Below, in pieces: positions 1 through 5,928 of a stretch of DNA of 8,830 nt. This stretch comes from Anaerolineaceae bacterium. Lineage in GTDB: Bacteria > Chloroflexota > Anaerolineae > Anaerolineales > Anaerolineaceae. Under the pieces are notes generated by a model that was given only the letters and a program-made list of their open reading frames with translations, ran no database searches and was not told the DNA's origin. Numbering within the stretch: the first letter of the stretch is position 1; each line of letters opens with the position of its first letter. The stretch covers positions 1 through 8,830 of the forward strand of contig JACZIY010000211.1 in the NCBI GenBank assembly GCA_014860845.1, written 5' to 3'. The position numbers and the translations under genes were made by a program.

Positions 1-509
1 ACCAGTTCCACTTCACCCGGATAGAGGCGCAGCATATTCTGTCCACGCACGACACAGGAAAGTGGTTCGGTGAATGCAGCTGCTTTCAGGTTGGTGGATG
101 CCTGTTTAATGATGTGTACATTCTTTTCAGGAACGCGCACATAATCGGCGAACCCACCACCAAATTGCTGAAAATGTGGATTCTGGCAGCGATTTTCGCG
201 ACCACTCCGGCAGGCTTTGCAAACACCACATTTGACACCCATATCCGGTACGACCCGCTGACCGGGTTTGATAAATTTTACATTTTCTCCCACAGCTGCT
301 ACCACACCAGCCATTTCATGCCCGAGCACGCGTGGAAATGCCACTGAAGAGGATAATCCCGAAAAAGCTCTTAAATCCCAGGGGCAAATACCTGCTTTCC
401 CCACCTGTATCAAAACATCATTAGCACCTACTTCTTTAAGAGGTAAGTGACGTACTTCCAATTCATTCGGTCTTTCTGCCCACATCACGCGGTAGGTTTT
501 TTCTGTCAT
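1..509 (-). CDS. Zinc-dependent medium-chain alcohol/polyol dehydrogenase, N-terminal part (runs off window)
   Basis: This is an NAD(P)-dependent alcohol dehydrogenase of the MDR superfamily; about 169 N-terminal residues are visible and the C-terminal Rossmann domain lies beyond base 1. Its GroES-like catalytic domain carries the catalytic zinc ligands Cys42 (in GICPWD) and His64-Glu65 (in LGHEMAGVV). The four structural-zinc cysteines Cys94, Cys97, Cys100 and Cys108 are all present. The stretch FTEPLSCVVRG resembles the EPL(A/S)CV segment of sorbitol, butanediol and threonine dehydrogenases, so a polyol or sugar alcohol is a reasonable but unproven substrate. The ATG at 509 overlaps the amidohydrolase stop codon as ATGA, with AAAGGAG upstream inside the end of that gene, implying translational coupling. 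The usual Gly-Ser/Thr after the zinc cysteine is replaced by Pro-Trp, which may alter the active-site pocket. The family call is secure; the substrate is unknown. Confidence 0.93.
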   Translation of the reverse strand, partial: MTEKTYRVMWAERPNELEVRHLPLKEVGANDVLIQVGKAGICPWDLRAFSGLSSSVAFPRVLGHEMAGVVAAVGENVKFIKPGQRVVPDMGVKCGVCKACRSGRENRCQNPHFQQFGGGFADYVRVPEKNVHIIKQASTNLKAAAFTEPLSCVVRGQNMLRLYPGEVEL

Positions 510-1672
510 ACGAATTTTTCTCCTTTAATGTAAATGTTACAAATATCAGTAATATTGGCTCGATGAACCATTGAACTGATGTAATCATGTGTGAAAGTGA
601 AATTTGCGCTATCCAGATTCATCACCAGAAAACTGGCTTCTTTTCCCGGTGAGAGTGACCCCAAATCCTGATCAATCTTAAGCGCTCTGGCACCCTGGAT
701 GGTGGCAGCGCTGAAAATCTTGTGAAAATCAATCACAGCTGGATCCTGGTGCAATCCGCGCTGCATACGCGAAAGATAATCCATCTCCCGGAACATATCC
801 GGTGAAGCGATCATCATGTTATCACTGCCAATGCTAAATTCAACGCCAGCTGTGACCCACGCTGAGACATCCGGTAAGCCATCACCGAGAATCCCATTTG
901 CTCGTGGGCAACAAACAGCATAGGTTTTACGCTCTGCGATCAGCTGCAGTTCATGCTCGGGTGTGTGGGTGAGGTGTACCAAAAAATCGGGTGATAGTTC
1001 CAATGCTCTTGCTGTTTGCCCCTGGCTGTATTCATGGTGGGATTTCTTTTCAGCTTCTGCATTTTCCGAAACATGCATGGCGATAATTTTATCAGGATAC
1101 ACCTTTCTCAATTCCTGGATGACAGGTATAGGATAGGCAGCTATGTCTCTGATACCCAGCCCATCAGCGATTTCAAGAATTTCATTGGCTTCCTGTTGGA
1201 TATCAACCACATCTTGGCTTTCCGTCATTCTTCCGAGGCATATCACCCGGACTGGTAATTCCTGGGCAGCTTTTTGTAATGCCTGCACACCTGCCAGCCC
1301 CTGCTCGCGAAAATCAGCACAGGCGATGATTCCATTTGCCAGCATCTCGGTTAAGCCATGACGCATTTGCTGGATGTGGGTTTCCTGATCCAGACCAGCC
1401 AGGAAGCGATGTTTTAACCCATTCGGTGGGACCACCACCTGCTCAAGAGGCAATCCCACGCCTAATTCTTTCGCTCCGGTATCGCCCAGATGGCAGTGCG
1501 CATTGATGAACATCGGACTTAACAGGACATGGCCAAGATCAACAACTGTAGCTTCCTTCAGCCGTTGACCAATCGAAAGAATTCGCCCATCCTTCACATG
1601 GATGGCAGAATCCCTGACAATTTGCATTCCATCACCAGAGATGATGTGGGAAGCTTTAAAGCTGATTAACAT
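506..1672 (-). CDS. Amidohydrolase-superfamily protein (deaminase/chlorohydrolase-like)
   Basis: This 388-residue cytoplasmic metalloenzyme belongs to the cytosine/MTA/SAH deaminase-like branch of the amidohydrolase superfamily. An N-terminal beta-sandwich segment precedes the metal-binding His59-Cys60-His61 (NAHCHLGD). His200 with Glu203 (MHVSE), His233/His236 (VHLTH) and Asp284 (IGSDN) supply the other expected metal and catalytic positions of the TIM barrel. The C-terminal LGSLSPGKEASFLVMNLD is the typical return to the beta-sandwich. All expected catalytic residues are present, so the protein should be active. It would hydrolyse a C-N bond, either deaminating a ring amine or opening an amide or lactam. 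The ATG at 1672 lies 5 bp after the permease stop and its 3' end overlaps the dehydrogenase start by 4 bp, so it belongs to the transporter operon and probably acts on the imported compound. The specific substrate cannot be assigned; relatives include 5'-deoxyadenosine, guanine and atrazine-type deaminases. Confidence 0.9.
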   Translation of the reverse strand: MLISFKASHIISGDGMQIVRDSAIHVKDGRILSIGQRLKEATVVDLGHVLLSPMFINAHCHLGDTGAKELGVGLPLEQVVVPPNGLKHRFLAGLDQETHIQQMRHGLTEMLANGIIACADFREQGLAGVQALQKAAQELPVRVICLGRMTESQDVVDIQQEANEILEIADGLGIRDIAAYPIPVIQELRKVYPDKIIAMHVSENAEAEKKSHHEYSQGQTARALELSPDFLVHLTHTPEHELQLIAERKTYAVCCPRANGILGDGLPDVSAWVTAGVEFSIGSDNMMIASPDMFREMDYLSRMQRGLHQDPAVIDFHKIFSAATIQGARALKIDQDLGSLSPGKEASFLVMNLDSANFTFTHDYISSMVHRANITDICNIYIKGEKFV

Positions 1673-1677
1673 TGGCT

Positions 1678-2511
1678 CTACCCTTTGGTGGCTCCAGCGG
1701 TTAAGCCCTGGACAAAGTAGCGATTTAAGAACAATGAGATGATGACAGCCGGTATGATAGCAAAGATGGACATGACTGCCATTTTCCCCCAGCTGATTTC
1801 AACAGAACTGAAGGAAGCCAGAATTCCGAGTGGAATGGTCTTGGTGGTTGGTGATGTAAGCATGAGAGCGAACAAAAAATCATTCCAGGAATAAATAATC
1901 GTATACAAAGCCGAGGCAATGATACCTGGAACCGAGAGTGGGAGTGCTACTTTTAAAAAAGCGCTGAAATGGGATGCGCCATCCACCAGCGCTGCTTCTT
2001 CCATTTCGAGCGGAACATCAGCAAAGTAACTACGCATCATCCAGACCACAAAAGCGGCGTCAAATACGGTATTAAGTAAAATGAGTGACATGTAAGTCCC
2101 GATCAATGAGAGATCACGCATGATCAGATAGAAGGGGATTAACATGGCAACCGGGGGAAGCATTAATAACAACAAGAAGAAATAAGCAGAATTCTTCACA
2201 AAACGAAATTTGGAGCGGGCAATGGCATAACCAGCGGGTACACCTAATAATAAAGAAAGAATTGTTGTTCCCGAGGTAATGATGATACTGTTTTTGATGT
2301 ACATGAAAGTCTTGCTCTGGGTCAGAACTTCTGTGAAATTCTTCAAGGTTGCGTCAAAAAACAGCCAGGTTGGGGGAATGGCAAAAGAATCCCGCCCGAA
2401 TTTAAGTGAAGTCGTCAGCAACCAGTAGATGGGGATCAGAAAGAATGCAATTGCAAGAAGGGATAAAATAATCAGGATTGTTTTTTCAAGGATACTTCGT
2501 TTTTTATACAT
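1678..2511 (-). CDS. ABC transporter permease, MalG/carbohydrate type
   Basis: This inner-membrane permease subunit (277 residues, normal for the family) belongs to a carbohydrate-uptake-1 type ABC importer. About six hydrophobic helices are visible, near residues 10-33, 74-98, 108-131, 141-160, 190-212 and 245-265. The cytoplasmic EAA loop, which docks the ATPase, lies at about 170-195 (EEAALVDGAS through LPLSVPG). The C-terminus (RYFVQGLTAGATKG) is the signature ending of MalG-like permeases in sugar and polyol systems. The gene starts at an ATG 8 bp after the stop of the MalF-type permease, with a short AGGG Shine-Dalgarno element. It forms the permease heterodimer with that neighbour and works with the binding lipoprotein. 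The substrate is not determined by the permease sequence, and no ATPase gene is present in the window. Confidence 0.95.
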   Translation of the reverse strand: MYKKRSILEKTILIILSLLAIAFFLIPIYWLLTTSLKFGRDSFAIPPTWLFFDATLKNFTEVLTQSKTFMYIKNSIIITSGTTILSLLLGVPAGYAIARSKFRFVKNSAYFFLLLLMLPPVAMLIPFYLIMRDLSLIGTYMSLILLNTVFDAAFVVWMMRSYFADVPLEMEEAALVDGASHFSAFLKVALPLSVPGIIASALYTIIYSWNDFLFALMLTSPTTKTIPLGILASFSSVEISWGKMAVMSIFAIIPAVIISLFLNRYFVQGLTAGATKG

Positions 2512-2519
2512 AATGAACC

Positions 2520-3422
2520 CTATAATTGTCTTCTTGTCATCACTAAAATATAAACAATGGATAAGATAGTAACCATCACTAATAAAATGTTTGCCAGGGC
2601 GGAAGCATAGCCCATGTCAAAAAAAGTTAACCCTACCGTATAAATTTGGTAATTTAACACGGTAGTAACCTGACCAGGGCCACCAGATGTAGTAGCATAG
2701 ATGGTGTCAAAAACCTTGAAAGATTGCACGGTGCGCAGTAAGAACGCAATCAAAAAGGTGGGTTTCATCAAAGGCAAAGTGAGATAAATAAAACTCTGCC
2801 AGCGGCTGGAACCATCAACGTAGGCGGCTTCATAAGGTTCTTGCGGTAAACTTTTCAGTCCAGCCAGGAATATGATCATTAATAAAGGCGTCCATTGCCA
2901 GACATCGATTAACATCACTGCTGGCATGGCTGTGGATAATTCTCCCAAAGGTCCTCTGCCTACATCAAGCCCCAATTGTTTCAGATAGTAAGGAATGACG
3001 CCAAAATCGGCATTATATAAAGATTTCCAGATCAACCCGACAACGAGGGGCGGTAAAGCCATCGGAATTAATAAGAAAGAACGCACAAATTGAGCCAGTT
3101 TGGTTTCTGGTGAGAAAAGTAACGCCAATCCCAAACCCAAAAGCAGCTCGATTGTAACTGTTCCAGCAACATATATCAACGTGTTTTTTAAGGAAATGAG
3201 TACGGTCGGATCCTTAAAAGCACGAATGTAATTTTCTAATCCAACAAAAGTCTGAGTCTGGTTTGGATCGGTCAAGCGATAATCAAATAGACTGATCCTG
3301 AAAGAAAAAAATAGAGGATAAATTGCAATAATGACAATATAAAGTAAGAGCGGAAACAACAACCAGAAATAGGGATCAGCTTTAAATTTCCTGATTATTG
3401 CTTGTGTAAAGGTTTGTCTCAA
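2520..3422 (-). CDS. ABC transporter permease, MalF/UgpA type (TTG start)
   Basis: This is the first permease subunit of the importer, 300 residues and a single six-helix unit without the large periplasmic P2 loop of enteric MalF. Hydrophobic segments lie near 20-42, 80-104, 113-135, 165-190, 215-235 and 268-295. The EAA loop, EPYEAAYVDGSSRWQSF followed by LPLMKP, is at about 195-221. The segment with SGGPGQVTTVLNYQIY near 246-261 is typical of the family. The start is TTG at 3422: AGGAG lies 5 bases upstream and there is no in-frame ATG near the N-terminus, which begins MRQTFTQ before the first membrane helix. The gene follows the binding-protein gene after 74 bp holding a strong palindrome and precedes the MalG-type gene by 8 bp. 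Family assignment is secure. Confidence 0.94.
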   Translation of the reverse strand: MRQTFTQAIIRKFKADPYFWLLFPLLLYIVIIAIYPLFFSFRISLFDYRLTDPNQTQTFVGLENYIRAFKDPTVLISLKNTLIYVAGTVTIELLLGLGLALLFSPETKLAQFVRSFLLIPMALPPLVVGLIWKSLYNADFGVIPYYLKQLGLDVGRGPLGELSTAMPAVMLIDVWQWTPLLMIIFLAGLKSLPQEPYEAAYVDGSSRWQSFIYLTLPLMKPTFLIAFLLRTVQSFKVFDTIYATTSGGPGQVTTVLNYQIYTVGLTFFDMGYASALANILLVMVTILSIVYILVMTRRQL

Positions 3423-3427
3423 TGTTG

Positions 3428-3432
3428 CTCCT
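3428..3432 (-). promoter_or_regulatory. Ribosome binding site that fixes the TTG start of the MalF-type permease
   Basis: On the minus strand AGGAG is followed by five bases (CAACA) and then TTG at 3422. No ATG or GTG lies at a suitable distance, so this site decides the start codon. The weak TTG start may contribute to lower permease than binding-protein synthesis. Confidence 0.7.
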
Positions 3433-3446
3433 GATTTTTCAATTGA

Positions 3447-3478
3447 ATGGATGCCTGCCTGATCAGGCAGGCATCCAT
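3447..3478 (-). repeat. Perfect 32-bp palindrome between binding-protein and permease genes
   Basis: Bases 3447-3462 are the exact reverse complement of 3463-3478, centred on TGATCA, with arms rich in GCCTGCC/GGCAGGC. In RNA this gives a stem of about 14 bp closed by a GATC tetraloop. It lies 18 bp after the binding-protein stop and 24 bp before the permease start. The minus-strand sequence after the stem (TCAATTGAAAAATC) has no U-tract, so it does not look like a standard intrinsic terminator. The likely role is a 3' stem-loop that protects the binding-protein message and lowers expression of the downstream permeases, as known for malE-malF type intergenic hairpins. It could instead be one copy of a dispersed genomic repeat, which the window cannot show. 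Confidence 0.85.
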
Positions 3479-3496
3479 CTCGATTACAACATTTTT

Positions 3497-4819
3497 TTAT
3501 TTAGTATTGGCTTCGACTTGTTCTTGTGCTTTTTGTAAAGCACTTTCTGCAGTTTCCTGACCAACCAGGAAGGCATTTACATATGTACCCAGGGCATCCT
3601 GAATGATGCTATATTCTGGAATTCTGGGACGATAATCGCCATCACCTTTTTCGAAGGATTCCAACATCAAGGGGAACCAGGGATACATGGCAACCAATTC
3701 AGGATCGGTAAGGGTTGAACGTCGGATAGGTGCACCGTCATTTTTCACCCATTCTTTTTGAATTTCTTCTGAAGCAAGCCATTTAATGAATTCCCAGGCG
3801 GCTTCCTGTTCCAATGGGGTTGAACTGGCGTTGATACCAATACCCCAACCACCGAAACCGTATTTTGGTTCCATGCCTTCTGAAACAGGGGCAGCGGTTA
3901 CATCCACCATACCTACCACTGAGGAGATTTCAGGATTTTCATATCCAGCACGGGCAATACTCCAACCTTCCATCATGGCAACGATGCCAGAGCGGAAGGC
4001 GGTTTCGCGTTGATCCCACCAGTAATCAGTTGATCCTGGAGGAGCGTATTTGAACAATTCACCGAAGAATTCGAGGATCTCAGCGTTTTCGGGTGTATTC
4101 AATGCTACTTTACCATCAGCATCCAGAATGGAGCCACCATGTTGTTGCACGAAGGCCATGTAATCCTGAGCCACGGCAGATCCCTTAGCACCCAACAAAG
4201 CGATACCATACTGTTCACCTTCGGTTAATTGTTGTGCAGCAGCTAATAATTCTTCCTGTGTGGTGGGGGGTTCGATACCAGCAGCTTCGAATACATCTTT
4301 GCGGTAGTTGAGTACGTTGGCATAACCAGCCATTGGATAAGCCCAATGTTTGCCTTCATATTCGCCTAATGTCCAGGCGACGGGCATAATATCATCGAGA
4401 TTCAATTCGGCTTTGTCTCTGGCCATGAAATCATCCAGGGGCAGCGTGTATAGATTGGCTGCATATTCACCAGACCAGACGATATCTACTGTCATGAGAT
4501 CATATTGAGCGGTCTTGCCGACAAAATCAGCTGTCAATTTTTGATATAGATCCACATATCCCAGCTCATCTAATGTGATTTTGATTCCGGTTTCTTCGGT
4601 GAAGCGGGGAACCAATACACGGAAAGCGGTTACATATTGATCGGTCATGGATGCCAGAGTAAGCTCGACACCTTCAAATTTGTTTTCTTCAACAGCTGGT
4701 TCTTCAGCTGGAGCTTCGGGTTCAGCAGGTGCGGCTGCAGGGGCACAACCGGCAACTCCTAAAAGCAAGGCAAATGCCAGTAACAGATAAAATACTACTT
4801 TAATTGATTTTTTTTGCAT
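3497..4819 (-). CDS. ABC transporter substrate-binding lipoprotein, family 1 (MalE-like)
   Basis: This extracytoplasmic solute-binding lipoprotein (440 residues) captures the substrate and delivers it to the two permeases. The N-terminus has Lys residues, a hydrophobic core (about 8-21) and a lipobox VAGC with Cys25 as the lipidated residue. An Ala/Pro/Glu-rich tether (about 26-45) follows. The mature part has the two-lobe SBP pattern: VELTLASM strand, YDLMTVDIVW near 106, HWAYPMAGYANVLNYRKDVF near 158-177, AFRSGIVAMMEGW near 274-285, and GFGGWGIGINASS near 321-333 followed by AWEFIKWLAS. Aromatic residues (Trp115, Tyr267-Trp268-Trp269, Trp286, Trp325) could stack on a carbohydrate-like ligand. 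The ATG at 4819 has an ideal AAGGAG six bases upstream. The ligand is inferred to be a sugar, polyol or derivative and is not proven. Confidence 0.95.
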   Translation of the reverse strand: MQKKSIKVVFYLLLAFALLLGVAGCAPAAAPAEPEAPAEEPAVEENKFEGVELTLASMTDQYVTAFRVLVPRFTEETGIKITLDELGYVDLYQKLTADFVGKTAQYDLMTVDIVWSGEYAANLYTLPLDDFMARDKAELNLDDIMPVAWTLGEYEGKHWAYPMAGYANVLNYRKDVFEAAGIEPPTTQEELLAAAQQLTEGEQYGIALLGAKGSAVAQDYMAFVQQHGGSILDADGKVALNTPENAEILEFFGELFKYAPPGSTDYWWDQRETAFRSGIVAMMEGWSIARAGYENPEISSVVGMVDVTAAPVSEGMEPKYGFGGWGIGINASSTPLEQEAAWEFIKWLASEEIQKEWVKNDGAPIRRSTLTDPELVAMYPWFPLMLESFEKGDGDYRPRIPEYSIIQDALGTYVNAFLVGQETAESALQKAQEQVEANTK

Positions 4820-4842
4820 CTTGTTCTCCTTAAAATGGTTTG

Positions 4843-4877
4843 ATAGTAAAAAAAGATTTGGTGAGATATTGTGTCAA
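4843..4877 (-). promoter_or_regulatory. Possible promoter for the transporter operon
   Basis: On the minus strand a perfect TTGACA -35 box (4877-4872) lies about 50 bp before the binding-protein start. Downstream is an AT-rich run and TACTAT (4848-4843), but that spacer is 23 bp. At the normal 17-18 bp spacing the -10 position is only TTTTTT. It may be a weak or activator-dependent promoter, or the genes may be read mainly from the GntR promoter. No copy of the 12-bp GntR palindrome is present in the 120-bp gap. Confidence 0.3.
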
Positions 4878-4939
4878 TCGTCCTATCAGAATTCTCCTTT
4901 CCTGTCCTTCATATGGGCAAAATTTCGTTCACTTTCTTC

Positions 4940-5677
4940 TTATCGCAATAGATGAAGCGAATATTTGTACATATCGCTTCGGCTGATGACAACATGGTGT
5001 TCTAAGGGTTGATGGTTTAATGTAAAAACAACACCTTCCACTTTTAATAAGGGATTTCCCAATGGCACACACAATAACCTGGCTTGTTCTTCATCGGCGG
5101 AAATTGCTTCAATTGTTTTATCTGATTCCAACAATGGGATGCGCTTCATTTCAAAAAGGGTATAAAGCGACACAGTACGCTCAAGATCCTCTCGGGACAT
5201 GGAGATTTCAGCAGGCAGATTGACAAAGGACGTGTTGATGGCAACAGGAATTTTGTTTACTATTCTGAGCCGGTTGATGTGAATGACTGATTTTTCTTGT
5301 GGGATTCTTAGCATATCCGCAATTTTGTGAGGAGCTTCAGTAACCTCAAAATTCAGGATTTTTGTTGCGGTTTCATACCCATGCGCTTTCATATCTTCCG
5401 TGAAACTAGTTAATTGAGATAACCCGCGGTTGAGTGAACTTTTTTCGCGAATGACGATCGTTCCTTTTCCCTGAATACGACTGATATAACCTTCATGTTC
5501 CAATTCTTTAATCGCCTGACGCACTGTGGCACGGCTGAGTCCGAAATGGTCTACCAGCGTCATTTCCGGTGGTAAAACAGAACCAGGTGGATGCAAACCT
5601 TCATCCAATTCCTGGAGCAGGATATTTTTTAGCTGGCTATATAAAGGAAGGGGGGATCTTCTGTCGATTATTTTCAT
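4940..5677 (-). CDS. GntR-family transcriptional regulator, HutC/UTRA subfamily
   Basis: This is a 245-residue DNA-binding regulator. Residues about 8-75 form the winged helix-turn-helix (PLYSQLKNILLQEL, then LVDHFGLSRATVRQAIKELEHEGYI, then the wing IQGKGTIV). Residues about 90-238 form a UTRA effector-binding domain, with the typical INRLRIVNKIPVAINTSFV and SDKTIEAISADEEQARLL segments. HutC-type members usually repress until a sugar, sugar phosphate or amino-acid-derived ligand binds. I chose the ATG at 5677; an in-frame TTG at 5686 would add three residues, and neither start has a clear Shine-Dalgarno sequence. The gene lies just upstream of the transporter operon and downstream of a palindrome-bearing promoter, so it probably represses itself and, by read-through, the transporter genes. 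The effector is unknown. Confidence 0.94.
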   Translation of the reverse strand: MKIIDRRSPLPLYSQLKNILLQELDEGLHPPGSVLPPEMTLVDHFGLSRATVRQAIKELEHEGYISRIQGKGTIVIREKSSLNRGLSQLTSFTEDMKAHGYETATKILNFEVTEAPHKIADMLRIPQEKSVIHINRLRIVNKIPVAINTSFVNLPAEISMSREDLERTVSLYTLFEMKRIPLLESDKTIEAISADEEQARLLCVPLGNPLLKVEGVVFTLNHQPLEHHVVISRSDMYKYSLHLLR

Positions 5678-5703
5678 GTTTTTCAAAAGTGGGAATCATT
5701 AAA

Positions 5704-5715
5704 ATGTACGTACAT
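5704..5715. promoter_or_regulatory. Palindromic operator, probable GntR binding site
   Basis: ATGTACGTACAT is a perfect 12-bp palindrome. It overlaps the last two bases of the -10 box of the GntR gene promoter and covers the predicted start site near 5707. Its core TGTACGTACA is the same as the core of the Bacillus AraR operator, another regulator with a GntR-type DNA-binding domain. The position is that of a classical repressor site, so negative autoregulation is inferred. Confidence 0.7.
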
Positions 5716-5742
5716 CCTAACAAATTTTAATATAAAAGTCAA
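5714..5742 (-). promoter_or_regulatory. Sigma-70-type promoter of the GntR gene
   Basis: On the minus strand TTGACT (5742-5737, 5/6 match to the -35 consensus) is followed by a 17-bp AT-rich spacer and TAGGAT (5719-5714, 4/6 match to the -10 consensus). The DNA upstream is A/T-rich and could act as an UP element. Transcription would start near 5707, giving a leader of about 30 bases before the ATG at 5677. The promoter may also drive the transporter genes, since I see no convincing terminator between the regulator and the binding-protein gene. Confidence 0.65.
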
Positions 5743-5835
5743 CAGGATTAAGATCAGTTTTTCCTTAAAAAGCGCGATAAATGAAAAGTTTAAGGTTGAG
5801 AAGAAAAAAACTTTTGTGATATTGTTTTATGAATT

Positions 5836-5872
5836 TAAAACCTCTGATGGATTTTAATCATCAGAGGTTTTA
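5836..5872 (-). terminator. Hairpin terminator after the dehydrogenase gene
   Basis: Two 14-base arms (5836-5849 and 5859-5872; AAAACCTCTGATG on the plus strand with its exact complement, plus one T-A pair) enclose a 9-base loop. On the minus strand the stem ends in GGTTTT and is followed by AAATTC, giving a short U-run. It lies about 57 bp after the dehydrogenase stop and about 94 bp before the -35 box of the GntR promoter. It therefore separates the two transcription units. Because the arms are symmetric it could work in both directions. Confidence 0.7.
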
Positions 5873-5928
5873 GGAGGGGATTTCAGAAATTCGGAGGAAA
5901 ACTGAAATGCCGATATTAGAAAACCGGG

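Noticed and set aside
114..450. Plus-strand open frames over the dehydrogenase region
   Set aside because: The minus strand carries a complete N-terminal alcohol dehydrogenase with all zinc ligands; the plus-strand frames have no recognisable domain and no ribosome binding site.
4886..4912. Eight-codon minus-strand ORF (MKDRKGEF) upstream of the binding-protein gene as a leader peptide
   Set aside because: It has no Shine-Dalgarno sequence, no adjacent attenuator hairpin and no codon bias suggesting a leader; it also lies upstream of the candidate -35 box, so it would be absent from that transcript.
4961..4974. TGTACA inside ATATTTGTACATAT as a second GntR operator before the transporter operon
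   Set aside because: It lies inside the end of the regulator's coding sequence and matches only the inner six bases; the full TGTACGTACA core is absent.
5677..5686. TTG at 5686 as the GntR start codon
   Set aside because: The in-frame ATG three codons later gives the usual family N-terminus and neither start has a clear Shine-Dalgarno sequence, so the ATG was preferred; the TTG is not excluded.
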